37,094 nt of DNA, taken from contig NZ_JALQEM010000015.1 in the NCBI RefSeq assembly GCF_023630705.1, positions 1-37,094 on the forward strand, read 5' to 3'. Source of the stretch: Caballeronia sp. GAFFF1. Its GTDB lineage: Bacteria; Pseudomonadota; Gammaproteobacteria; Burkholderiales; Burkholderiaceae. Positions 9,052 through 19,295 of this stretch are shown one piece after another. The translations under genes and the position numbers were made by a program. The notes under the pieces were generated by a model that saw only the letters and a list, made by a program, of their open reading frames with translations, was not told the DNA's origin and did no database searches. How positions within the stretch are numbered: the first letter of the stretch is position 1; each line of letters opens with the position of its first letter.

Positions 9052-9918
9052 CTACTTGCCTTGCTGCTGCTGTGGTTGCTGCTGTTGTTGCTGTTGCTTC
9101 GACTGCTCTTGCTGTGCTTGCTGCGCCTGTTGTGCCTTTTCCTGCTGCTTGCGGGCGGCTTCCTTCTGACGCGCCTCCACTTCCGCGCGATGCTGCGCGG
9201 CTTCCTGCTGCTTCTGCTCGAATCGCTGTGCCTTCTGTTCGCGCTCCTGCGCGTCCTGCACGCCGCGGGCGCGGGCGTCCTCCAGCTTCTTCTGGTAGTC
9301 CGCCTGCTTCTGATCGTAAGCCTTCTGGTTAGCCGCGCGCTGCGGAGCTTCGGCGTTGCGCTGGGCGGCGGCGAGCGCGTTCTGACGCTGCTTGTCCTCG
9401 TACGCCTGCTGGTTCGCGCGCTCGTTGGCCGCGCGTTGCGGCGCGTCGGCTTCGTATTGCGCCTCTTTCAACGCCGTCTGCCGGTCGCGCTCCTTCACGC
9501 GTTCTGCGCGTTGCTCGTCGTTTAACGCAAGTTGCTCCTGCCGGATTTGCTGACGCGCCTCGCGCATCTCGGTGCGCGCATTGTCGAGACAATGGTTCAC
9601 GAAGAACTTGCTGTAGCAGTCATGCTGCTTCACGCCATAGCGATAGTCGTTCTCCGACGTGCGCTGGTCGAGCGCCTTCTGGCGCCGCTCGTAGTCGGCG
9701 CGAAGGGCGGCGTCCGCGTTGCTGTCGGCGCTGGCCGTGCCGCTTTGGGATGCATCGAGCGGCTGCGTGCTCACCGCGGTCGTCGGGTCGATACGCTTCG
9801 GCGTCTGCGCGGTCGCATGCGGCGACAAGACGACGGCAAGCGCGCATATCGACGAGGCGGCAACGGCCATCGGCGCGAGCTTCGTAAGGCGAGAATTGAG
9901 CAAGTTGATGAACGGCAA
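9052..9918 (-). CDS. Secreted Gln/Ala-rich coiled-coil protein of unknown function
   Basis: The 288-residue product begins with a plausible Sec signal: a basic n-region (Arg10, Lys13), a hydrophobic stretch through AVAASSICALAVVLS, and an ATA site near residue 37. A short conserved-looking block follows, YRYGVKQHDCYSKFFVNHC, with two Cys (101 and 110) that could form a disulfide in the periplasm. The remaining roughly 170 residues are a highly charged Ala/Gln/Glu/Arg helix with imperfect repeats such as EAPQRAANQKAYDQKQ and DAPQRAANERANQQAY, ending in a Gln-rich tail. The only start preserving the n-region is a TTG at 9918; an ATG at 9870 gives a signal without basic residues. I recognise no domain; I recall similar conserved hypothetical proteins in Burkholderia. 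It is divergent from tex. Confidence 0.75.
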   Translation of the reverse strand: MPFINLLNSRLTKLAPMAVAASSICALAVVLSPHATAQTPKRIDPTTAVSTQPLDASQSGTASADSNADAALRADYERRQKALDQRTSENDYRYGVKQHDCYSKFFVNHCLDNARTEMREARQQIRQEQLALNDEQRAERVKERDRQTALKEAQYEADAPQRAANERANQQAYEDKQRQNALAAAQRNAEAPQRAANQKAYDQKQADYQKKLEDARARGVQDAQEREQKAQRFEQKQQEAAQHRAEVEARQKEAARKQQEKAQQAQQAQQEQSKQQQQQQQPQQQQGK

Positions 9919-10000
9919 CGTGATAAGGAATCAGGTGCGCGAAGGTGAAAAACGGGCGTGCGCGGTCCCGAAATTCTATCACCGCGCGCCGGAGCGCTTC

Positions 10001-10020
10001 GGCATTTATGGCAAAATGCC
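10001..10020. repeat. Perfect 7-base inverted repeat between the Gln-rich gene and tex
   Basis: GGCATTT (10001-10007) and AAATGCC (10014-10020) flank ATGGCA. The palindrome lies in the divergent region, about 125 bases before the tex ATG, and could be an operator or a hairpin in the tex leader. It has no T-run for a terminator. Confidence 0.5.
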
Positions 10021-10143
10021 CCGCTCAGAAACCCGGCCCATCTCTCGTCGCGGCGCGCCGCGAGGCCTCGAGCGCCGCCCGCCCGGACACGGCGATGCGG
10101 GACGCCCGCGCCGCTTTCCGACGAGTCAGCAGACAGCGCAATC

Positions 10144-12486
10144 ATGACGGAAACCGTAGCACTCAAGATCGTACAGCGCATTGCCACCGAACTCACCGTG
10201 CAGCCGCGCCAGGTCGCCGCCGCCGTGCAGCTTCTCGACGAAGGCTCGACTGTCCCGTTCATCGCCCGGTATCGGAAGGAAGTCACCGGCAATCTCGACG
10301 ACACTCAACTGCGCACGCTCGAAGAGCGCCTCTTCTATCTGCGCGAACTCGAAGACCGGCGCGCGGCGATCCTGCAAAGCATCGACGAGCAAGGCAAGCT
10401 GACCGACGAACTGCGCGGCGCGATCGAAGGCGCCGACAGCAAGCAGGTGCTCGAAGACCTCTATCTGCCGTATAAGCCCAAGCGCCGCACGCGCGCCCAG
10501 ATCGCGCGCGAAGCGGGGCTCGAACCGCTCGCGCAGGCACTCCTCGCCGATCCGACGCTCGATCCGCAGACCGAAGCCGCGAAGTTCGTCGATGCGGAGA
10601 AAGGCGTCGCGGACACGAAAGCCGCGCTCGACGGCGCGCGCGATATTCTCTCCGAGCAGTTCGGCGAAACCGCCGAGATTCTGGGCAAGCTGCGCGACTA
10701 TCTGTTCAATCAAGGACTCGTGATATCGAGCGTGGTGGACGGCAAGGAAGGCGAAGAAGGCGAGAAGTTCCGCGATTACTACGACTACAGCGAGACGGTG
10801 CGCACCGTGCCGTCGCATCGCGCGCTCGCGCTTTTTCGCGGGCGCAATGCCGGCGTGCTGTCGGTGAAGCTCGGTCTCGGCGAAGAACTCGATGGCCAAG
10901 TGCCGCATCCGTGCGAAGCGATGATCGCGCACCATGTCGGCATAGCGAATCGCAACCGCCCGGCCGACAAGTGGCTCTCCGATGTCTGCCGCTGGTGCTG
11001 GCGCGTGAAGGTGCAGCCGCATATCGAGAACGAACTGCTCACGCAACTGCGCGAAGAGGCCGAACACGAAGCCATTCGCGTGTTCGCGCGCAATCTGAAA
11101 GACCTGCTGCTGGCCGCGCCCGCGGGTCCCAAGGCCGTGATCGGTCTCGATCCGGGTCTGCGCACCGGCGTGAAGGTGGCGGTCGTCGATCGCACCGGCA
11201 AGCTGCTCGCCACCGATACGATCTACCCGCACGAGCCGCGCCGCGACTGGGATGGCTCGCTTGCGAAGCTCGCGCGAATTGCACGCGAGACGAAGGCCGA
11301 ACTGATTTCGATCGGCAACGGCACGGCATCGCGCGAAACCGACAAGCTCGCGAGCGAACTCATCGCGAAGCATCCGGACTTGAAGCTGCAAAAGATCGTG
11401 GTGTCGGAAGCGGGCGCGTCGGTGTATTCGGCGTCCGAACTCGCGGCGAAGGAGTTTCCGGAACTCGACGTATCGCTGCGCGGCGCGGTGTCGATCGCGC
11501 GGCGTCTGCAAGACCCGCTCGCGGAACTGGTCAAGATCGAGCCGAAAGCCATTGGCGTCGGCCAGTATCAGCATGACGTGAATCAACGCGAACTCGCGCG
11601 CTCGCTCGACGCCGTGGTGGAAGACTGCGTGAACGCCGTCGGCGTCGATGCAAACACGGCGTCCGTCGCCCTGCTCGCCCGCGTGTCGGGTCTCAATGCG
11701 ACGCTCGCGCGCAATATCGTCGAGTACCGCGACGCCAACGGGCCGTTTCCGTCGCGCGAGCATCTGCGCCGCGTGCCGCGTCTCGGCGACAAGACCTTCG
11801 AGCAGGCGGCGGGCTTTCTGCGCATCAACAACGGCGAGAATCCGCTCGACCGCTCGTCGGTGCACCCGGAAGCGTATCCGGTGGTTCAGCGCATTCTCGC
11901 GAAGATCAACAAGCACGTCGGCGATGTGCTCGGCAAGCGCGAGGCGCTCGCAGGACTCTCGCCCGCCGAATTCGTCGATGATCGTTTCGGTCTGCCGACC
12001 GTGCGCGACATTCTCGCGGAGCTGGAGAAGCCGGGCCGCGATCCGCGCCCGGAGTTCAAGACCGCGACGTTCCGCGAAGGCATCGAGAAAATCTCGGACC
12101 TCGCGCCGGGGATGGTGCTCGAAGGCGTGGTGACGAACGTCGCGGCGTTCGGCGCGTTCGTCGATATCGGCGTGCATCAGGACGGACTCGTCCACGTGTC
12201 GGCCATGTCGACGAAGTTCATCAAAGACCCGCACGAAGTCGTGAAAGCCGGTCAGGTCGTGAAGGTCAAAGTGCTCGAAACCGACGTCAAGCGCCAGCGC
12301 ATCTCGCTGACCATGCGCCTAGACGACGACTTCGCGCCGGCATCCGCAGCGAACGCCGGTGCGCCTGCGCGCGGCGGTCAGGATCGGCGCGCGGGCGCCG
12401 GCGGGCGCGACGCGCGTCCGAACCAGCGCCGCGAGCCGGAACCGGCAGGCGCGATGGCCGCGGCGTTCGCGAAACTCAAACGCTGA
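10144..12486 (+). CDS. tex: Transcription accessory protein Tex (S1 RNA-binding)
   Basis: Tex is a cytoplasmic nucleic-acid-binding protein linked to transcription and to toxin expression in Bordetella, where it was named. The product has 780 residues. In order it shows the N-terminal helical Tex domain ([19 protein letters not shown]), a YqgF/RuvX-like nuclease fold ([17 protein letters not shown] with Asp336), tandem helix-hairpin-helix motifs ([20 protein letters not shown], then [19 protein letters not shown]) and an S1 domain from about residue 655 ([19 protein letters not shown]). The last 50 residues are a basic Arg/Gly/Ala-rich tail. I chose the ATG giving [17 protein letters not shown], as in the family; the longer frame upstream is not conserved-looking. 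It converges on kup. Confidence 0.97.
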   Translation: MTETVALKIVQRIATELTVQPRQVAAAVQLLDEGSTVPFIARYRKEVTGNLDDTQLRTLEERLFYLRELEDRRAAILQSIDEQGKLTDELRGAIEGADSKQVLEDLYLPYKPKRRTRAQIAREAGLEPLAQALLADPTLDPQTEAAKFVDAEKGVADTKAALDGARDILSEQFGETAEILGKLRDYLFNQGLVISSVVDGKEGEEGEKFRDYYDYSETVRTVPSHRALALFRGRNAGVLSVKLGLGEELDGQVPHPCEAMIAHHVGIANRNRPADKWLSDVCRWCWRVKVQPHIENELLTQLREEAEHEAIRVFARNLKDLLLAAPAGPKAVIGLDPGLRTGVKVAVVDRTGKLLATDTIYPHEPRRDWDGSLAKLARIARETKAELISIGNGTASRETDKLASELIAKHPDLKLQKIVVSEAGASVYSASELAAKEFPELDVSLRGAVSIARRLQDPLAELVKIEPKAIGVGQYQHDVNQRELARSLDAVVEDCVNAVGVDANTASVALLARVSGLNATLARNIVEYRDANGPFPSREHLRRVPRLGDKTFEQAAGFLRINNGENPLDRSSVHPEAYPVVQRILAKINKHVGDVLGKREALAGLSPAEFVDDRFGLPTVRDILAELEKPGRDPRPEFKTATFREGIEKISDLAPGMVLEGVVTNVAAFGAFVDIGVHQDGLVHVSAMSTKFIKDPHEVVKAGQVVKVKVLETDVKRQRISLTMRLDDDFAPASAANAGAPARGGQDRRAGAGGRDARPNQRREPEPAGAMAAAFAKLKR

Positions 12487-12503
12487 TTCGGCAGGCTCCA
12501 ACG

Positions 12504-12538
12504 AAAAACCCACGCTTCGCAGCGTGGGTTTTTGTTTG
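12504..12538. terminator. Bidirectional rho-independent terminator shared by tex and kup
   Basis: The perfect stem AAAACCCACGCT / AGCGTGGGTTTT with loop TCGC is flanked by A residues on the left and TTTTTGTTT on the right. It can therefore terminate tex on the plus strand and kup on the minus strand, whose stops are 17 and 22 bases away. Confidence 0.9.
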
Positions 12539-12560
12539 TGCCCCGTGCTTGGGAGCGCGG

Positions 12561-14453
12561 TCAAATCTCGATTTTGGTCCCGAGTTCGACCACGCGGTTC
12601 GCCGGAATGCTGAAGAAATCGGTGGGCTTCGCGGCGTTCTGATGCATCCACGCGAAGACACGCTCGCGCCATACCGACATGCCCGGAAGCTCCGTCGGCA
12701 CGACCGTTTCGCGCGCCATGAAGAACGAGGTGTCCATCAGCTCGAAGGTCATGGCGTGCGTGCGCGTGATCTGCTCGAGCACGGCCTTCACGTCAGGCGT
12801 TTCGTTGAAGCCGTACGCCGCTTTCACCAGAAACAGCCCGCCGCCGATGTCCTTCACGTCCAGACGATGCGAGTCGTCCACGTACGGAATGTCGCGCGTG
12901 AGGAAGTTCAGGAAAATCGTGCGCTCGTGCAGCACCTTGTTGTGCTTCAGGTTGTGCAAGAGGCTCACCGGAACGAGCGAATCGCTGCCCGTCAGATAGA
13001 TGGCCGTGCCCGACACGCGATGCGGCGGATGCGCGAGCAAGCCCTGAAGGAATGGCATGAGCGGAATACCGTCCGCCGCCGTGCGGTCCTTCACGATCAT
13101 GCGGCCCTTGTACCACGTCATCAAGAGGAAGAAGAGCGCCCCGCCGATGCACAGCGGCAGCCAGCCGCCCTGCTCGATCTTCAACAGGCTCGCGCCGAAG
13201 AAGCCGATATCGATCACGAGGAACACGGCGATCATCCCGCCGACGAGAAAGCGATTCCAGCCCCACAGGTTCGTCATGACCACCGACACGAGGATGGTGG
13301 TCACGAGCATCGTCGCGGTCACGGCGAGACCATAGGCCGCCGCCAGATTCTCCGAGCTCTTGAAGCCGACGACGATGCACAGGATGATGAACAGGAGCAT
13401 CCAGTTGACGAGCGGAATATAGATCTGCCCGATGGCCAGTTCCGATGTATGCAGGATCTTCATGCGCGGCACGTAGCCGAGCTGGATGGCCTGGCTGGTG
13501 AGCGAGTACGCGCCCGAGATGACGGCTTGCGACGCGATGACGGTAGCGATGGTCGAGAGAATGACGAGCGGCAGCAGCGCCCATTCCGGCGCGAGCAGGA
13601 AGAACGGACTCTCGATGGCCTTGGGCGAATGCATCAGCAACGCGCCCTGACCAAAGTAATTCAGCAGGAGCGACGGCATCACGAGTCCGTACCATCCGAA
13701 GCGGATGGGCTTTGCGCCGAAGTGCCCCATGTCCGCGTAGAGCGCCTCGGCGCCCGTCAGCACCAGCACCACCGAGCCGAGCACGATATACGCTTGCAGC
13801 ACATGGTCGGCCATGAACGAGAACGCATAGTACGGATTCAGCGCGATCAGCACGCCCGGCGCGAGCGCGATGTGATACGCGCCCAGCACCGCGAGCGTCA
13901 GGAACCACAGCAGCATGATCGGCCCGAAGAGCTTGCCGACGACCGCCGTGCCGTGCCGCTGAATCCAGAACAGCATGATGAGGATGACCATCGTGATCGG
14001 AATCACGTACGGCGACAGTTTGGGCGCGGCGATCTCCAGACCTTCCACCGCCGAAATGACGGACATGGCCGGCGTGATGACGGCATCGCCATAGAACATG
14101 CACGCGCCGAAGATGCCGAGCATCATCAGCACGCCGGAGAGTCGGCCGGGATCTTTCACGCTGCGCAGCGCGAGGGTCATCATCGCGAACACGCCGCCTT
14201 CGCCGTTGTTGTCGGCGCGCATGACGAACAGCACGTATTTGATCGCGACGACCATCACGATGGCCCAGAAGAGCAGTGAGATGACGCCGAGAATCGAGGC
14301 TTCGGAAAGACCGATGCCGTGCGAGGGGCTGAAGGCTTCCTTCAGCGCATAAAGAGGACTCGTGCCAATGTCGCCGAACACGACGCCGATGGCCGCGAGC
14401 GCAAGCGAAGGCAAAGGCTGTTTGCGCTCTTGCGCGTGAGTCAGGGTAGTCAT
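12561..14453 (-). CDS. kup: Low-affinity potassium transporter Kup
   Basis: Kup is an inner-membrane K+/H+ symporter of the KUP/HAK/KT family. The 630-residue length is typical. The signature [21 protein letters not shown] lies at about residues 21-41, and the next segments contain the conserved [10 protein letters not shown]. About twelve hydrophobic segments fill the first 430 residues, followed by a soluble C-terminal domain ending [10 protein letters not shown]. The ATG at 14453 gives [19 protein letters not shown]. It is a single-gene unit, with tex converging on its 3' end and a terminator hairpin of the upstream phosphoribosyltransferase gene behind it. Confidence 0.97.
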   Translation of the reverse strand: MTTLTHAQERKQPLPSLALAAIGVVFGDIGTSPLYALKEAFSPSHGIGLSEASILGVISLLFWAIVMVVAIKYVLFVMRADNNGEGGVFAMMTLALRSVKDPGRLSGVLMMLGIFGACMFYGDAVITPAMSVISAVEGLEIAAPKLSPYVIPITMVILIMLFWIQRHGTAVVGKLFGPIMLLWFLTLAVLGAYHIALAPGVLIALNPYYAFSFMADHVLQAYIVLGSVVLVLTGAEALYADMGHFGAKPIRFGWYGLVMPSLLLNYFGQGALLMHSPKAIESPFFLLAPEWALLPLVILSTIATVIASQAVISGAYSLTSQAIQLGYVPRMKILHTSELAIGQIYIPLVNWMLLFIILCIVVGFKSSENLAAAYGLAVTATMLVTTILVSVVMTNLWGWNRFLVGGMIAVFLVIDIGFFGASLLKIEQGGWLPLCIGGALFFLLMTWYKGRMIVKDRTAADGIPLMPFLQGLLAHPPHRVSGTAIYLTGSDSLVPVSLLHNLKHNKVLHERTIFLNFLTRDIPYVDDSHRLDVKDIGGGLFLVKAAYGFNETPDVKAVLEQITRTHAMTFELMDTSFFMARETVVPTELPGMSVWRERVFAWMHQNAAKPTDFFSIPANRVVELGTKIEI

Positions 14454-14666
14454 AAAAACGAAATGTCCGTCCAGAGCGGTAAAAAACCGAACGCCATTCT
14501 ATCTAACGCCGCGCGCAAAAACGGCCTCTCGCATGTTGCTCACTTGCCACGACAGGCGCGACTGGAAGTTTAGCATCGCGCCCCAAACGCGTCGGCAGGT
14601 CGTGCATGCTTACGCGCATCCTTCCGCTGGCTTGATGCGCGGTTCGCAGTGAAAGCGGCCCGAAAT

Positions 14667-14708
14667 GCAAAACGCCGTTGCGCCGGGCGCAAGCCCGGGC
14701 GCAACGGC
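14667..14708 (-). terminator. Rho-independent terminator of the phosphoribosyltransferase gene
   Basis: A long GC-rich hairpin is formed by GCCGTTGCGCC-GGGC (14674-14688) and GCCCGGGCGCAACGGC (14693-14708) with one bulged base and loop GCAA. On the minus strand it is followed by GTTTTGC. It lies about 30 bases past the stop at 14739. Confidence 0.75.
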
Positions 14709-14738
14709 GCCTCTTGTCGAAACAAAGCGGTGATTTGC

Positions 14739-15299
14739 TTACGCGCGGCCGTTTTGCATGCCTCGCTTGATCCACGCGCCGAGGTTGTGCGGACGCACGG
14801 TGTCCCACTCCTCGAACGGCTGATGAATCCACGGATTCGTTTCGAGAAACTGAACATGGTAGTCCGGCTTCACCTTCGAGCACGCCTTGTACCACAGCAC
14901 CGCGGAACGCACGGCGGTGATCGCGGGATAACGCTCTTTCAGATGCTCCTGCACGCGCGCGAGCGTCACGCCCGAATCGACGAGATCGTCCACGAGCAGC
15001 ACGTTGCCCGACAACTCGCCGCGCGTCATGGTGATGTACTGCGCGATGTCGAGATCGCCCTGCTGCGTGCCTGCGGCTTCGCGATACGAACTCGTCGCGA
15101 GAATGGCGAGCGGCAGGTCGTAGATGCGCGACAGCTGGTCGCCCACGCGCAGGCCGCCACGGGCTAGACACAGGATCTTGTCGAACTTCCATCCGGAGTC
15201 ATGCACGGTCAGCGCGAGCAGTTCGATCAACCGGTGATATTCGTCCCAGTTGACCCAGAGATTCTTGTCGTCGTTACGCGGGTCGGTCATCGCGATCAT
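14739..15299 (-). CDS. Purine-type phosphoribosyltransferase
   Basis: This 186-residue cytoplasmic protein has the type I phosphoribosyltransferase fold. The PRPP-binding motif VLLVDDLVDSGVTL is at residues 100-113 and the pyrophosphate-loop motif CLARGGLRVGD at 44-54. The family is close to xanthine-guanine/hypoxanthine phosphoribosyltransferases, which salvage purine bases to nucleotides; the exact base is not determinable here. I chose the ATG at 15299 (MIAMTDPRNDDKNLWV) because AAAGAG precedes it; MTDPR at 15290 is the alternative. It follows purA in the same direction after about 104 bases, and purA acts on IMP, a possible product of this enzyme. That is consistent with a purine-salvage pairing but does not prove it. 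Confidence 0.88.
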   Translation of the reverse strand: MIAMTDPRNDDKNLWVNWDEYHRLIELLALTVHDSGWKFDKILCLARGGLRVGDQLSRIYDLPLAILATSSYREAAGTQQGDLDIAQYITMTRGELSGNVLLVDDLVDSGVTLARVQEHLKERYPAITAVRSAVLWYKACSKVKPDYHVQFLETNPWIHQPFEEWDTVRPHNLGAWIKRGMQNGRA

Positions 15300-15403
15300 G
15301 GTGAGGCTCTTTCGATTGCATACTGCGGTTATATACGAAATATGGCCGCATGAAGCGGCCACATTCTTTACAGCGTCCGGTTCAGGTCGAGGCTAACGCG
15401 CGC

Positions 15404-16759
<1,356 letters not shown>

Positions 16760-16880
16760 TTAGCTGGTTAAAAACGTATTTTACCTATGTTCGCGGCGCG
16801 TTCCGAATTTTTCGGGATGCGTTTCGCGATTCCGTCCACGTCGGGGCGCGCACGCGCGTCCTCGCAAAAGTCCTTGCCGA

Positions 16881-18053
16881 TCAGACGCCTGCGCGCGTCG
16901 GCGTCACGCGCGCTTCCACTTCCCAGCGGCCGTCGAGTTCGATCAGCACGCGGTCGAACGCGAACTCGTCGAGGTCGTGATCGTGGCCCGGCAGCGCCTG
17001 AATCACGACTTCTCCGGCATCGCGCAATGCCGCCACTGCCGCGCGCAGCGGTTCGTCGTGCTTCCACGGCGCGAGGATCGCACTGCCGCGCGCATCGACG
17101 GGTGAAATGCGCGCCACTTCGCGCAGGTCGAGCGAAAAGCCCGTCGCGGGGCGCGCCCGGCCGTAGGCGAGGCCCACGTCGTCGTAACGGCCGCCGCGCG
17201 CTACCGCGTTCGGCACGCCATCCACGTACGCCGAGAACATCACGCCGCTGTGGTACGCGTAGCCGCGCAGATCGGCGAGGTCGATCATCAGTTCCGCGCC
17301 ATCCGCGTGAGACGCGAGGAACGCGAGATCGTCGAGCGCGCGGGCGATCACCGGCAGATTCGGCAGGCGCGCACGCGCCGTCTCGAGCACGGAGGCATCG
17401 CCGTACAGCGAGGGCAACGCGCGCAATGCCTCGCGCGGCACTTGACCGAGATGCGCCGTCAATTCGTTCAGGCGCGGCACGTCTTTGCTTGCAAGCGCGT
17501 CGTAGAGCGCCTCGCCGAGCGATGCCGCCGCCGGCTCGAGGTCCAGCAACGCCGCCAGCACGCCCGCATGGCACAGATCGAGCCGCACTTTCGTCAGACC
17601 GGCGAGATGCAGCGAATCGAGCATCAGCTGCTGAATTTCGAGGTCCGCTTCGAGGCCGGCGTGGCCGAAGATTTCCGCGCCGATCTGAATCTGCTCGCGC
17701 GTGGCATGCAGGCCGCGCGGCCGCGTGTGCAGCACGACGCCGGCATAACACAGGCGCGTCACGCCCTGCCGGTTCAGCAAGTGCGCGTCGATACGCGAGA
17801 CTTGCGGCGTGATGTCCGCGCGCAGGCCGAGCGTGCGCCCCGACAGCTGATCGACGAGCTTGAACGTGCGCAGATTGAGGTCGCTGCCGCCGCTCGTCAG
17901 CAGCGATTCGAGGTATTCGAGCATCGGCGGCATGACGAGCTCGTAGCCGTACGAACGGAAGCGGTCGAGCAGGCGCCGGCGCAGTTCTTCGATCTTGCGC
18001 GCTTCCGACGGCAACACGTCGGCAATATTCTCGGGAAGAAGCCAGGTGGACAT
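16881..18053 (-). CDS. hisZ: ATP phosphoribosyltransferase regulatory subunit HisZ
   Basis: HisZ is a class II histidyl-tRNA-synthetase-like protein that lacks the anticodon-binding domain. It forms the octameric HisG-HisZ enzyme for the first step of histidine synthesis, where it gives the short HisG its histidine feedback response. The 390-residue product starts [20 protein letters not shown] and contains the motif-2 region [17 protein letters not shown]. It has [12 protein letters not shown] where true HisRS has [11 protein letters not shown], followed by [13 protein letters not shown]. HisRS itself is also in this window at 26245-27594. hisG is not in view. A DUF2065 gene lies 90 bases upstream. 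Confidence 0.96.
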   Translation of the reverse strand: MSTWLLPENIADVLPSEARKIEELRRRLLDRFRSYGYELVMPPMLEYLESLLTSGGSDLNLRTFKLVDQLSGRTLGLRADITPQVSRIDAHLLNRQGVTRLCYAGVVLHTRPRGLHATREQIQIGAEIFGHAGLEADLEIQQLMLDSLHLAGLTKVRLDLCHAGVLAALLDLEPAAASLGEALYDALASKDVPRLNELTAHLGQVPREALRALPSLYGDASVLETARARLPNLPVIARALDDLAFLASHADGAELMIDLADLRGYAYHSGVMFSAYVDGVPNAVARGGRYDDVGLAYGRARPATGFSLDLREVARISPVDARGSAILAPWKHDEPLRAAVAALRDAGEVVIQALPGHDHDLDEFAFDRVLIELDGRWEVEARVTPTRAGV

Positions 18054-18143
18054 CGATACGTTTCCTGCGGGGCGCGACGCGTCAAAGCGCGGCGCGCATG
18101 GAAGGATAAGGACAAAGATAGGCGAAAAGACGCAGCTTCGCGG

Positions 18144-18329
18144 CTACGTCGCGATAACGAGCAGAATCAACCCCAGCACCATCGCGATCAACCCGCCGAT
18201 GCGGATGTGATGCGGCGGGCGCTCGGCGATGCGGCGGAACGTATCGCGCCAGGCCGTCGGAAAGACGAAGGGGAACATGCCTTCGATAATCAACATCAAC
18301 GCAAGAGCGAGCAGTATCGTCTCGACCAT
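18144..18329 (-). CDS. Small inner-membrane protein, DUF2065 (YjeT) family
   Basis: The 61-residue protein has two hydrophobic segments (about residues 3-22 and 43-60) joined by a basic loop FPTAWRDTFRRIAERPPHHI. This is the DUF2065/YjeT pattern. Family members commonly follow hflC, as here (54 bases downstream of it), which suggests a link with the HflKC membrane complex; no function is established. Confidence 0.92.
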   Translation of the reverse strand: MVETILLALALMLIIEGMFPFVFPTAWRDTFRRIAERPPHHIRIGGLIAMVLGLILLVIAT

Positions 18330-18383
18330 TGTCTACGGAGGATGAGCGCCGCGCGACGAAAGAGCCGCGCGGCGCGGGTGCGG

Positions 18384-19283
18384 TCAGCGCTTCGGCGCGG
18401 CGGAGGCGGACGTGTCGGCGCCGCCGTTCGGGCTCTTCATGAAACGGAAGAAGTCGCTGCTCGGGTCGACCACGATCACGTCGCCCGGCTTGAACGTCTT
18501 CTTGTACGCTTCGAGGCTCTGGTAGAACTGATAGAACTGCGGGTCGCGTCCATAGGCATCGGCGGCGATGGCTGCCGCCTTGCTGTCTCCTTCGCCCTTG
18601 ATGGACTGCGCCTGGCTGTAGGCGTCGGCGAGAATCTGCTGCTGCTCGCGCTCGGCGTCGGCCTTGATCTTGTCGGCGTCCGCAGTGCCTTTCGCGCGCT
18701 CGTTCCCGGCCGCTTGCTGGCGCGCGGCGATCATGCGCTTGTAGACGGAATCCGCCACGGCCGACGGAAAGTCGACGCGCGTCATCTGCAGATCGATCAG
18801 CTTCACGCCGAACCCCGATGCCGCCCCTTCCACCGCCTTCTGCGCCTCGGTTTCGAGCGTCTGCTGATTAGCGAGCGCATCGCTGAGCGAGCGATTCGCG
18901 AACGCGCTTGCAAGCGCCGTGCGGGTCAGCGCGGCGAGGCGCTCCTGCGCGCTCTGCGTGTTCTTTTCGTTGCTCACGAAAAGCTTCAGCGGATCCGCCA
19001 CGCGATACTTGATGACCGTGTTGACCAGCACTTCGTTCTTGTCCGACGTGGTGAAGCGGTCCGCCCCGCCCTCGTCGATGGTGAGCGTGCGCGTGTCGAT
19101 GAGCGTCAGCGTCTGAAACGGCGGCGGCAGCTTGAAGTGCAGGCCCGGGCCATCGAGCCGCGGGTTGCTGTCGCCGTGCGCGGCCACCACGCCGGCATGC
19201 CGTTCGTCGACGGTAAAGACCATCGACGAGCCGATGAAGAGCACGACCACGACCGCTACGACGAGCGCAATGATCCGATTCAT
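18384..19283 (-). CDS. hflC: HflC, regulator of FtsH protease (SPFH/prohibitin family)
   Basis: HflC assembles with HflK into a large periplasmic cage around the FtsH protease and modulates membrane-protein quality control. The 299-residue product has an N-terminal transmembrane segment (about residues 3-20) followed by the SPFH domain, starting near STVFTVDERHAGVV-like sequence (GSSMVFTVDERHAGVV). A helical region (ANERAKGTADADKIKADAE-like) follows, and the YQSLEAYKKTF block precedes VIVVDPSSDFFRFM. It begins 12 bases after the hflK stop, so the two are clearly an operon pair. Confidence 0.97.
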   Translation of the reverse strand: MNRIIALVVAVVVVLFIGSSMVFTVDERHAGVVAAHGDSNPRLDGPGLHFKLPPPFQTLTLIDTRTLTIDEGGADRFTTSDKNEVLVNTVIKYRVADPLKLFVSNEKNTQSAQERLAALTRTALASAFANRSLSDALANQQTLETEAQKAVEGAASGFGVKLIDLQMTRVDFPSAVADSVYKRMIAARQQAAGNERAKGTADADKIKADAEREQQQILADAYSQAQSIKGEGDSKAAAIAADAYGRDPQFYQFYQSLEAYKKTFKPGDVIVVDPSSDFFRFMKSPNGGADTSASAAPKR

Positions 19284-19295
19284 GTTGAGCGCTCC

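Noticed and set aside
9062..9115. CTG/TTG-type triplet run that could look like a variable microsatellite
   Set aside because: It simply encodes the Gln-rich tail of the secreted protein with mixed codons. A triplet change would not shift the frame, so phase variation is not supported.
10126..12234. A 702-codon minus-strand open frame antisense to tex
   Set aside because: It shows the same Arg/His-rich shadow pattern, and tex has all family domains.
12549..14279. A 576-codon plus-strand open frame antisense to kup
   Set aside because: Its composition is dominated by Arg, His, Glu and Asp; kup on the other strand is unambiguous.
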